Shown here piece after piece: positions 34,601-45,606 of a stretch of DNA of 64,000 nucleotides. The notes beneath the pieces were generated by a model. It had not been told where the DNA came from. It saw only the letters and a list, made by a program, of their open reading frames with translations, and made no database searches. This DNA comes from Ophioceras dolichostomum. Its lineage: Eukaryota; Ascomycota; Sordariomycetes; Magnaporthales; Ophioceraceae. How positions within the stretch are numbered: position 1 is the first letter of the stretch; each line of letters begins with the position of its first letter. A program made the position numbers and the translations under genes. The DNA is taken from positions 2,237-66,236 of the forward strand of contig PYST01000154.1 of the NCBI GenBank assembly GCA_003049485.1, given 5' to 3'.

Positions 34601-36284
34601 GTCAACATCAACAAACATCATCAACACACCAACACGCCAACCTTCATATCACACATATATACGATGTAAACCTTACGAATATAATAGTCGAGTATTACGA
34701 AAGCTGTGTGTTTGCGTCACAGAGGGGGGCAGACAGGTAGGCAGGAAGGTATGTAGGCCCGTCTGATCAAAGCAGGTACTTCGTGTCCGTACCTACTAGG
34801 GACTAGGCTAGCTACCACGGTTACCGAGGACTCCCAAAGATCTGGGACTGTCCGATTAGAATGGTTTCGTAGCGATGATAGAATTCCCCGAAGCTACTCG
34901 CTTGCGTGCTGCGGTAACGTACAGAAAGGATAACTATTATCCACTTCGCACTTTAGATGGCGCGTGCCGTTGCCGTTGTTCCGCGAGATCACCCAGCTAG
35001 GTGAACTTTGTATTGTATTTAGTTGTCCCTCCTGACCTGGGTGGGCCATCAGCGTTTCCTACCTCAACGGTACAGGGTGGGTGTCTTCGTCGTCGACTCT
35101 GGAATCAGAGCCGTACCCAATGATCACTCCCCACGCGGCTGCGCACACCGGAGGGGTAGAAGGTGGTGAGGTACGATAGATACCAGATCCGACGGTCTAG
35201 GTAGGTAGGTTGTCTCGGAACCCAACCCCACACCGGCGTTGACCGATGAGAACCTCTTCCTTGTTTGTACTGTGTAATCGCCGACTGTGGTCACCGACGA
35301 GAACGACCGAGATCTCAAAAGCTGGAAACACACCCGCACGTACACACACCCACGCGCACACCCACACCACCATCGCGCCGCCATTGCTGCCTGCTCCAAC
35401 GACCTCAGAAACAACCACTTTCTCTAAACTGCCAAGCCCTTCACGATCCCAGGTGAGACTGAACTCTCCCGGCTTTAGTTCTTTTCCTGGCATCATGACC
35501 AGCCCTGGTCTGTTGGACCGAACCTCTAATTACGTAAATAATTACATCTATGTTTGCAAAAGGAGGGTGGGTAAGTAGGTAGGTAAGTACAAGGAAGAAG
35601 TGAAGGTGGAAGCTATATACTTTATCCACGGAGTGGAGAGAGATGCGAGGGGAAAAAAGAACATAACGACAGGAATAAGTGGTAAGCTGGGCTGTCTCGT
35701 GAAAAGACAGAGACAGGTGTCAGCTCACACGCCGAGCCTCCCGAAAAAAGTCTATACATTGACCAAACCGGTCACTTCCTCCGTTCCCAGCACCCATGCT
35801 ATTTTCTTTTGGTTGGTTTGGTTCTCGGTGTACCATAACTCTCCGCCATGGCGGCCAACTCTCCATGCTCCCTCGCATCCTATGCACTCACGCCCTATGT
35901 TGGCCCCCATGATTTTCTTTACGCCGCCCTGAGAAAGAACAAGAACTCCGTGTGATGATAGTTGATGACGGATATGGCTTGGTGATGATGGGTAAATAAG
36001 GGAATGGACCTGGCCAGTCGTTCCACGGCTACAATGAGAAAATCCAAACAAGAACTTATACAACAGTCCTAGAATATAAGACTTGGATAGGGGGCTAAGG
36101 AAGTGATATAGGATCGAAAAATGACTAGAGCACACCTAGTCTAGCCCGTAGTTCGTAACGACGAGTAGAGACATGTGATATCGGCGGGATATAGGCGGCG
36201 CCCACCTACCTAGTCGGCGATGGTAAGAGAGGAGAGGTACCGAGGTACCTACCAAGGATAGGTAGGTGATCAGTGAAGAAAGAA
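28610..36284. other. 7.7 kb interval without a recognisable gene
   Basis: Many short open frames occur on both strands, none with family motifs or convincing splice chains. Local features are a degenerate GGTTCCAG repeat near 31235-31304, duplicated AGCTCCCTCCC near 31709-31731, a CA run near 34123-34136, a GAT run near 34161-34175, and frequent taggtaggt tracts. It may hold non-coding RNAs or unrecognised genes, or be a decayed repeat region; the sequence alone does not decide. Confidence 0.45.
31235..31304 (+). repeat. Degenerate CTTCTGGTTCCAGG tandem repeat
   Basis: Four imperfect units related to CTTCTGGTTCCAGG follow each other, spaced 14-24 nt. No open frame follows the periodicity. 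Origin unknown. Confidence 0.6.
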
Positions 36285-37764
36285 TCACCGTTTTACCACA
36301 TTTCGCCGCTTGGCGATCTGCCAGCCCCATGACCTGAGCGTCTTGACCACCTTGGGCGTGATCACCACTGTGAGAGGCAAGCGGATGAAGATGAAGCTCT
36401 TGTGGACGGCGTACGCGAGAGCGAGCATTGTTCCGAGACCTAATGATGGTGAGAGAAGGCATCAGCATCGGCATCACTATCGATGTCCATCCAGGGGATG
36501 AAATCCCATCCTATCCTATCCTCCTTGACTACAAACGGTAGGCAGCGGGGTATACAGCCGTTCCCGATGTAGTGTAGTGTCTTGGCGTAGAGGCCTCTCC
36601 TCTCCTCACGGCCTGGTCTGGGTCTGGGTCTTGATCTGGCTGGCCCTAGATCTAGACCTAGATCAAGAAAACAAAGGACGGATAAAAACGAGGTCTGTGG
36701 GGCTTGGCGGTTTTATGTCGTGGGATGTGTACGCGTATGAACTAATGTAGGTACTTACTAGCTTCCATCCCGCGCTCCTCGGCCTCCTTCACGGCGCCGG
36801 CGACCGAACTACCATCTGAGGAGGAGGACGAAGACGAGACGCGGTCTTCTTCTTCTGATGACGAATCGTCGCCCTCGTCCTTCTTGCCCTTGTGGCGCCA
36901 CGCGTTCCAAGTCTCCTTCACGTGAGCTGGGATGAACTGGCTCGCGTGCGATTTGACCCAATGCTCGACCTCCGCTGTGCAAACGAACGTTATCAGTCAG
37001 TTGGACAAGTTTCCATTACCAACCATCCAGACTACCACCGCGATAGAGGAGCTGACTCTTCAACTCTTCCCCGACCAACCGACCAGAACCAGACGATGGG
37101 GGCGGGCAAGAACTGAACCCTACGAAGCGGGCGACGAGCTCGAAGGAGCAGAGTAGTAGTAGTAGTAGAGTGGGGGAAGAAGGGGATGTCACAGTATCAT
37201 ACCAATCTTCTCGGTCCCAACCATCCTCACCAACAAAAAGCAAAACGGGAAGTCAAGCACCGTCAGAGCAGCGTACACGCCCAACGTGGCCCAGTAGTAC
37301 TCCTTCCACAACCTCTTCATCCTGTCGCCCCAGCTGAGTGAATCGTCGTCTTCCGCAAACGTCTTACTGCCGCTGCCGCCGGATTTCCCACCTGATCTGC
37401 GCGTCCGGGAGAAGTGGAAGCTCCGCCGTGGTGGTGGTATTTTTGTTGTTCGACCAGTGCTGCTTCGGAACGCCGCCGCTGTCCACCACGTCGCCGCCTT
37501 GCTCGAGGAGCTGCTGCTGCTCTTTCTTGTGGACGTCCCCGTCGTGGCGGCGGCGGGGTTCATCCTTAGGAGCAGCCGACGCGCTATTCCTCCGGAGGCG
37601 GCCACTCCTCTCGCATGTTGCGCTATCGCGCCGCCGCGTCGCCAGGCCTGCGCCCATGAGCTGGTGGGGTTGCGGAGGAGAAGTGAAGGCGCCGCGCGTT
37701 GTCGGCTGCCGAGGAGGGCGGCCTGGAAGGCGCCGCCGGTCGTTAACCGGTGAAGAAGGGTCAT
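36285..37764 (-). CDS. DUF1279/FAM210-type mitochondrial protein
   Basis: Minus-strand exons 37764-37203, 36974-36759 and 36439-36285 give 310 aa. The N-terminus (MTLLHRLTTGGAFQAALLGSR, many Arg and Ser, no acids for over 60 residues) is a strong mitochondrial presequence. The DUF1279 domain begins near residue 141 (SLSWGDRMKRLWKEY, WATLGVYAALTVLDFPFCFLLV), is interrupted by a long Ser/Asp/Glu-rich charged insert encoded in exon 2, and finishes in exon 3 (LGTMLALAYAVHKSFIFIRLPLT, ITPKVVKTL). Both hydrophobic stretches suggest insertion in the inner membrane. The ATG at 37764 was taken because the frame upstream offers no ATG. Human FAM210 proteins are mitochondrial; the molecular role in fungi is not established. 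It diverges from the AIM24 gene, also associated with mitochondria. Confidence 0.88.
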
Positions 37765-39762
37765 CTTTTCCGGCTGTTCGTTCGGTCTTCTCTTCTCGCG
37801 CGCTCGCTCGCTCGTCGCGGACGTGATATTTCGGGAGTTGAAGTTCGAAAGACGGCTCGACCTCCTCCTAGATCTCAAACTCTCGCTCGCGGAGTGCTAT
37901 GGGAAGTCGTCGTACATCGTATATGTGGCGTCGGAGATAGTAGCTCGCGTCCGCCCGTGGCCACCCCGTCCGGCCGGAGAACCCGGGATTTCGGCGCAGC
38001 GGACCTTCTTGCAGGGAGGAGCTTGGCTGTGGTGGAACGAAAATGCTCAAAGAAGCTTACCACCACAAAGTACTCTTTTTTCAATATATTTCGTGCTGTA
38101 GAGATCAATCGCGAAGCCTCAATTAAAAAATAGTCCGTGGTTTTCGTCGTTCGTTCAAGACTCGGACCACCATCGGAGGCTTTTTTCATTTCTTTCTCTC
38201 TTTTTTTTTTTTGCCCTCGGAGCTATGGCCCTGCAGAATGATGGCATGAGAACCGGGATGCTGGGGCATTCTGTGGGGTCTCTGATTGGATCAAAGATCT
38301 GGGCCTAGATGTCGCCCCTCATAAGCTCGGAATCGGCAGAACTTGCGTCCTTTGGTCAGGTTCCTGAGCTAATTCCGTATTTCCCGCCGGCGTCTTTTTG
38401 AAGACCTAATTCTGCAGAGGAGTCCAGATGAAGTTGACCATGAGGATTGCTGGTGCGTCTTCCCCCAACGAGAAGGCTATGTTCTCAATAATGAAACATT
38501 CGGGTCTCTTCTGGCCATGCCATGCTGTCTATGCAAGCCCAATGCAGTCTCGGCAAAATATCAAGTCCGCTCTCCGAAGTTCTTCTCTTGCAAAGCTCCG
38601 GCTCTGTCCACGTTGTGTAGGACGAGTGGGTGGTCTCATCACCTCAGCAGGTCAGTTCAGTCGCCCCGCCTCCTCCCGCTCCCTACCTGCCTTGCCTAGT
38701 CTTCTTTGCCACATAAAAGCATCATCCTCCTGCCTGCTGCAAAGTTGCCTGCAGAACAAGCGTAGGATTTTCATGCATCTATCATGTATCCGAAATCCCA
38801 GTGAAATATACGCCGAGGGCGACGTGGATGATGGGAGAGAAAAGTCGACCGTCCTTCGTCCGTTCTCCATCGCCTCGTCGTCCATCGTCCATCGTCCATT
38901 GTTCGTCCTTCTATTCCCAATATTGCTGAAACAGGCTGGGCCAAGAATGTCGAGGGACCCCAATGTCCAATAACAGCTCTGAGAATCGCCGGCGGTCGGC
39001 AGCTAGTGCAGCCCTTGCCGTTTGGTAGTGCGTTGCTGTAAGCGCCCGACTTCAGTTTCGGTGGAGAGAAGGCCTTCCTGCGCCAGACATTGGCATGCAT
39101 GTCCGACCCCACTGATTGGCGCCTGCCCGTTGATCGTGTCGCCCAAAATTAGCACTGCCCTCTTCTCCTCTCCCACCCTCCACCCCATTTTCAGAGCCTA
39201 ATGCCAGGCAAGCCAGGGTGCGGGAACGGCACGTCGGGTGCATACATGTCCACATATGTCCAAAGTGGTGTGGTTGCAGCAAAGCAATGGCTGGTGGCGG
39301 GTGGTCTTGGACTCCTCTGCTTAGAGGGCGGTGTTGTTGGTCCTGTGCCGCCTCAAAAGGGATGCGAGCTGCTGCTGCTTTTCATCTCCGCGTTGTTGAA
39401 GCCTTCCTGCGTCTTTCTTGATCGATTCTCCTTCTTGTGCATCGCAGAGCTTCGAATGACATCGCGATTGTCCTGAACTGGGGTCCTCGTTTGTAGCTCC
39501 TCCCATTGTCTGTTGATCGTTTGCCCCTCCAGAGATCGGAGTGTCCCTTTGCGATCTGCACCCTTCAGCGCCAAGAACCAAGGAAACCTCACAGCTTAGT
39601 GCATGCGGGGTCACAAACAACGGCAACGCCGGTTCAACGACAAACGAAACTCTTCTAAGCAGCAGTCTCGACCTCGACAAGAAGCAGAACGCCACCGAGA
39701 GTAGCCCGCGCTTTCCAACGTTCAACTCCGCATCGTAGTCGCTTCCTCGAGTCGCCGCCGAC
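37765..39762. other. Divergent intergenic region, DUF1279 / AIM24
   Basis: About 2 kb between two start codons with no supportable gene. A 7-nt tandem repeat (TCCATCG, three units) lies at 38881-38901. A 181-codon frame at 38428-38973 has no family features and is probably chance. Confidence 0.5.
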
Positions 39763-41974
39763 ATGTCTGGACAGTATTATCCTCGTAAGAGCTCCCAGTC
39801 CTACCGCACATCGCTAGAATGTTTGTAGCTTTCGTGTGGCGCTAACAGTATATCGACCAAACAGCCCCGCCAGGAGCATCTGGGTGTATGTCTAGGAATC
39901 CTTGCCGAAGTCGAGCGGCGTCGTGATGTTTTGCAGTTAATGATCCGTGCGGACTGCTGGCTGTCTCGAAACTGGGCCTGTCTGTCGACTGCCATGTGTT
40001 TGTTGGTGTTGTTCGTTGACTTACATGATACTTCACGAAAATAAATAGCCCCTGCGCCCAAGAGCTATCCCCCGCCTCCCTCGTCCCCGCCCGCCACCCA
40101 GACCAAGTTCTCCTACCCGACGCCCGGAGCCTCAGCGGCCGCCGCGCCAAGGAGTTACCCGGCGCCTCCGGGACAGCAGACGCAGTATCCGCCCCCTCCC
40201 GGCGCGCAACAACAACAGCAACAACCTCAGCAGCAGTATGCCTCGCCCACGCCCCCGCCGACCATCTCCGCGCCCGCCGTCTCGTACCCGCCTCCTCCCC
40301 AGCAAGACTCCCAGCACCAGCTGCAGCCGGGCCAACAGACGACGCTCGCCATGCACGGCCGCACGCCGTCAAACGCCTCGCAGGGCAGCGGCCGCGCCCT
40401 GCAGCAGCAGCAGCAACAGCAGTTCGCCGCGCCGCCGAGCTACCCGGCCGGTCTGGAGGGTGGCGGATACACGCACGAGAAGGCCGGCGCCGTTCCCGAG
40501 TCGCCTGCCGACACCGAGCCCAGCATGGCCGCCGGCGGTGCGCCTTCTCCGAGCCACTTTGTCGGCCCGAGCGCGGTCGTCGACGATGTCGGCATGTTCA
40601 ACGGCGGCAGCTACCGCATCAGCCACCGCGATTGCAACACCATCTTGACTGTGCAGCTGGCGATGGGCTGTCCTTTCTTTGCTAAGCCAGGTAAGCAAAG
40701 CCAAGCCAAGCAGCCAACACCTCAGACTTCGTTTCGCCGCCTTTAGTCTCGTCTCGTCTCGTCCCCAGGTTCTCGTCTCGGGTTAGCTAGGCTCGGTTGG
40801 GCTTGGCTGCACTCTGCGGGTCGGAAGATAGAGAGAGGCGGTTGTTAGCGTGATGAACCCACAAAGGGTCGGAGCGAGGAAGAGAAGGGTGTTGTTCTGC
40901 CCTTTAATTGCATTCATTGCCTGATCTACGTGTGACTGACTGACTGAATTCCTCCTGTCAACTCTGCTCTTATAGGAACAATGATCGCAATGTCCCACTC
41001 CATCACGCTCAGGGGCCAAGTGAAGTTCAGCATGAAGAAGCTGATGGCAGGCGGCGAGATGGGATCGTCGACCTTCACGGGCCCCGGCGAGCTGCTCCTC
41101 GCCCCCTCCATGCTGGGAGACATCACCAGCATCAGGCTGACGGGCAAGGAGTCGTGGTCCGTGGGCCAGGACGGATACCTCGCGTCCACGCAGGGCGTTA
41201 CCAAGGACTTCAAGCGCCAGGGCATCGGGAAGGCCATGTTCAGCGGCGAGGGGCTGTGGGTGTACAAGATCAGCGGTATTGGGCTGTTGTGGTTGTCTAG
41301 CTTTGGGGCTATCATTCGCAAGGATGTAAGTGTTTGCCCTCTCCCCTCTCCTCTTTTAGCGACGGTGTCTTCGTGTCAACTGTGGGTTGTGCCCCTGTGG
41401 GTGCGGGCCGCTCTCATTTCGTGGCGGTCGGCACAGCTTGTCGTCTGTCTTGTCTGTTTGATGTTTCTTCCTCCCGCCAGTTCAGCAATGCTGCAGCTGA
41501 AGAGACGCACGCATTGTCCACCCAACCCTCCTTTTCAGGTCTCCTTTTTTGAGTGGCGGTTCTCTCGAATCTCTTCCGCTGACGCGCTTGGGAACAATCA
41601 AAACAGCTTGCCGATGGTGAGAGGTACGTCGTCGACAACGGCCACCTGGTGGCGTGGGATACCAAGTACGTCCTGGAGCGCGTCGCGTCGGGAGGTATCA
41701 TCTCCGGTCTGGCCTCCGCCGAGGGCTTGGTCTGCAAGTTCACCGGTCCGGGCACCGTCTTCCTCCAGACAAGGAACGCGGTAAGTCGATCGATCTAATC
41801 TTCCCTCGGCGTTGAAAAGAAACCAGCCCCTGAAAGTCAGTGTGCTGCTGGGTTGGTGGAGGAAAGACGTGTATATGTTATGGTAAAGTGTTTGGGATGG
41901 TCTTGCTTACTTCTTGGGCTTTATAGAAAGCGTTCGGCGCGTACATGACCGGTCAGGCCGCCGCCACGATATAG
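39763..41974 (+). CDS. AIM24-family (AIM24/TRAP-like fold) protein
   Basis: Exons 39763-39784, 40049-40690, 40976-41325, 41607-41780 and 41927-41974 give 411 aa. The first exon holds only MSGQYYP plus one base; the 264-nt first intron is followed by a Pro/Gln/Tyr-rich low-complexity region (PPPAPKSYPPPP, QQQQQQPQQQY). From about residue 192 the AIM24 domain is clear: SYRISHRDCNTILTVQL, GTMIAMSHSITLRGQVKFSM, GPGELLLAPSMLGDITSI, GLWVYKISGIGLLWLSSFGAI, and the terminal repeat-like LVAWDTKYVLERV...GLVCKFTGPGTVFLQTRN. All five junctions have gtaag/gtaagt donors, and phases agree throughout. Yeast Aim24 is mitochondrial and affects MICOS integrity. This longer, Pro/Gln-fronted form lacks an obvious presequence, so location is uncertain; the name is for the fold. 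Confidence 0.95.
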
Positions 41975-44900
41975 AGCTACTCTGTCGAAGGAGTCGGGGC
42001 GGGTAGTCGGGCGATCGGGGTAGCATGGAATGGGCAGAACAGGCGAATCGAAGAGGTTGAAGACGCTGTTTTCGAGCCAGGAGAGGCAGTAACGGTGGTT
42101 GTGGCGCCCGTCTTCGCGAGGGTGGTCCTGGAAGACGTCGTGCGTTCCAGGGTCGGCGAGAGTCAGCAGATGTCCACTCAGGCAGCCGTCCGAGGGGCAG
42201 AATGCTTGACGATTAGGGGAGGGACGGTGATGCGAACCACAGCGGGGCTGAGCAACCGGGGCCTCTCGTCGTGCTTGTTCTTCCAACGCAGCCAGCCCAT
42301 GGTAGGATGTTCAGGGGCTGGATGTACTTGTCCTCGTATTTTCTTTTTGTCCGTCTACTCAGGGCGGTCAGTTGGTGCAAATAGCTGCTCAGTGTTGGGC
42401 GTATTTGAATTCAGTCAGGTAATGTTTCATAGCTCCTAGGGAAACGGCTTGTTTTCGATTATTTGGATTTTCAAAAGGACACCTCACCTCGGCATGTATA
42501 CCTCGTCATTCAGTCTCTAATCGATGGTATCCAAGGGATTGTGAGTACTGCCCGTTGTTAAATTTATGGTGGGTTTGCATTTGTGCAAGTGTTTCGTCTG
42601 GTTGCTAAGCTGAAGTTGACAGAACTCAGTGAGGGCAGGTGAGTGACGCGGTCGCCTCCTACGGTACCTGGAGGTACTTTGAAAAGCTGCCCATCCGCGA
42701 TCGGACGCTCCCACCTCTTCCACAGCTGCCTCAACTCGCAGGATGATATTGCAACAACCTAACGGCACACGCTTGGCCACCGGAGCTAGCACCTCTACTC
42801 TCTGTTGCAGCTGAATATCACTGGAGATCTACTGCCTCGACATCTATTGCTACCAAAACCTCGGAGCCCCTCAGCTGTTCAAGATGAGCTAGCCTATTCA
42901 AATGCATTTTACATGCGGTTTCCGTGATAGGTGCTACCGCGCTGCACATGCACATGATAGATGATAGGCGACCAGGGCAAGCTTAGGAAACATGACTGCC
43001 CAAAGGATGTATGAATGTATCCAGGGACCACAGGGGCCCGACAGCGTGCGGAATACGGTGCTGAAGCTTTCGGCAGGAGAGAACTGTCACGAGAGCGCAG
43101 TCAGCACCTCGAAAAGCCTCGTTCCTTCCCCGTCTTCATGGCTGTAGAGTCGTAGGGACCACGTGGTTGGGAGGAGCATCTAGAAGGGAAGGAGACAATG
43201 CCTACGGCAGGCGGCGTAGGAACACGGTACCGCCAGGGGAGACAGACGGTGAGCGGCCAGGTCAGGCATTACATCGTAGAGACTGCCACGATAGTGGGAG
43301 AAGTAGGTTTTGAAAAGGGACGAGATACAACGCGCCTGCTTCAGTCGATTCGCAGACCCAAGTACCTGAGATATTTGCTCTCATCCAGGGTGGGAACCCA
43401 CCAGGGAGAGAGGGTCCAGCCTACGGCCGTGTCTGCTTCCCTCCTGCCCTCCCTCCGTCTCTCCTTCCCTCTCTCGCCTTCCCCGTTGCCGTTGCCGCGT
43501 CCTCACTCTCCCACCGTGCCTGTTTCTACCAAAAAACATCACCCAGGCCTTTGATTTTTCCTTCTTCCCACTCTTCCAGCGCGCACCCCAACAACAACAC
43601 CATCACCACAGCCACCGCGTACGTCTTCGTGGTTAGCATCGCCAGCCATAGGAGATACCTTTTTTCTTTTCTTCCTTTCTGCCTTCTATGGCACAGCAGC
43701 AGCACACCTGAGCGTTTTTCTTTTCCGGAGCGTAAAGAATCCCCAGCTTTTGAGCATTGCATACTATCAAAACCCCAATCCTCTCTCGCCGTCCGTTGGA
43801 AGACGCGTCAATTGGTCCTGCACGTCAAGAAGCGTCAAGCAAGGCCTTTTCTTCCAAGCGGTTTGTCCCCAAGCACTCTCTCTCTCTGTTCCACAGGCAC
43901 ACCCTCTCCTCGTCGCCGCTGTAGCTGCGGCTGTAGCATTGTTGCTTCTCCAGTACCTGGCCTGCTGCTTTCAGCTCCTCCTGGTCCATCGAGGAAAGCA
44001 ATTGAGCTCATCCAGCCCCCATCGGTCGGCCCTCGTACTATCGAGAAAAGCGGTGTTCTCTCCCCCTTTTCAATCCTCTACTCTCGACCCGAGCATCTCG
44101 TGTCACGCTGTCACATCGCCCTGCATACGGTCGCCAGTAGGCTCTCGAGTCGGAATACCAGACTGCCTCTCGTCTCTCTGGGTCTGATATCTACAACTGT
44201 GCTTATCTGATCTCCCGGTCGCGGTGCTGTACGATCGTAAGAGCTTGATTCCATTTCCCCCAACTCCCAATTTCAATCCTTCATCCCCTTCCAGACCCGC
44301 CATGGCAGCCATATATTCGATTCCTCCCGCTCTAGCCCAGCGTGGCCCTGTCCAACTTCACTCTACACCACCCATTCTCTTCGCTCTTACTCTGCTCTAT
44401 TGGTCTGACCTTGTATGCGGAAGTAAGCCACCGAACAGCTGCTAGTGTATCAGCATCGAGATATCAACCAGCTTTTGTATCCGCCACGGCAGTATCGCAG
44501 TCCCTGGATGCGATAAACGGATAGACATTCGAGAAGGTCAGCCTCCAGGATACCCTACCCTCTCTCATGCCCAGCCGAAGCCGAATCCACCTTCACACTC
44601 ACCTCACCCTGGCGCTTGACCGAGGCAGACCAGCTATGCTGACTTGAACTATTCTCGACCTCCTTCCATAGAAGATATTCTATTAAAGGTACTAAGTCTC
44701 ACAGGCACTCACTTGTCTTTCACCCCGCGCGTTCCAAAGCTCACCAGCAGCTTTGGCACCACCCGCAAGTGTAAGTTAGCTCCCATGTCCCATAACCCCC
44801 CTCCCGTCTAACTTTGGGCAGCTTCTTGCTAACCAAGACGGACACACTCTCTCGGAAAGGCCAGGCAATACTCTCTACACAGCTGAGAAGTGAAGAATTG

Positions 44901-45606
44901 AAACTGGACTCTTGTCACTAAACCGCTGACATCCTCGCCTGTCCCGACCTACCAGATCCTCTCAGATCCTCTCAGATCCTCTTCGGCTTATGTGTAAGTT
45001 CAACTGCGCCCTTTCATCTTCCCTTCAAGCCTCAACCTGCCTTCTCATCTCGACCTCTTCAGCCTTTGTGCGGAGGATACACATCGCTCGGATGTATTCA
45101 AGCACGTCATCTCTGTCTGGCATTTCACCCTCTAAAGTTTTGATTATTGTGCTGACTCGTCTCCTGTATCCAAGGACGATCAGCCACATCTCCATTGTAG
45201 TTCGAGATGACTGCGGGCTGTGAGTCGTTCACTTCAATATGTAGTTTGATACAGTTTGTCCAGGACGGACTATGCTTATGCTTTCTCCTATATTGCTATC
45301 TTCTTGTTTCATCCCTATTGTTCCACCCTGTTTTCTGTGTGTATTCTCTCTCTTGTAATCTGTCCCCCATTTTCCTGATCTTGCTATCCCTCCTTTTTCG
45401 AATTCTTTCATTTCTCTCGTATGAGTTCGCTTCTTTTTTCACGCCTTTATTGTTCTGTCATTTCTACCCGATCATTTCTATTTGGGTGGTCTTGCCTTGT
45501 TACTCCTGTCCGGATATTTCTGCCCTGATATTTCTGCCCAGGTTTTTCTTCTTTGTTGTTTCTGCCAGAACTATCGTATCATATGCTAACCACCACAACA
45601 GACAAT
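41975..45606. other. Intergenic region with long pyrimidine-rich leader-like DNA
   Basis: No supportable gene. From about 43.4 to 45.6 kb the plus strand is strongly C/T-rich with tctctc and tttct stretches, typical of a long 5' leader or promoter of the next gene. A 10-nt CAGATCCTCT direct repeat (three copies) lies at 44953-44982. Confidence 0.5.
44953..44982 (+). repeat. (CAGATCCTCT)3 direct repeat
   Basis: Three perfect 10-nt units in the presumed leader or promoter of the 45.6 kb gene. No function is suggested by sequence. Confidence 0.85.

Noticed and set aside
38428..38973. 181-codon plus-strand frame between DUF1279 and AIM24
   Set aside because: No recognisable domain or signal; it overlaps a simple repeat and lies in a divergent promoter region.
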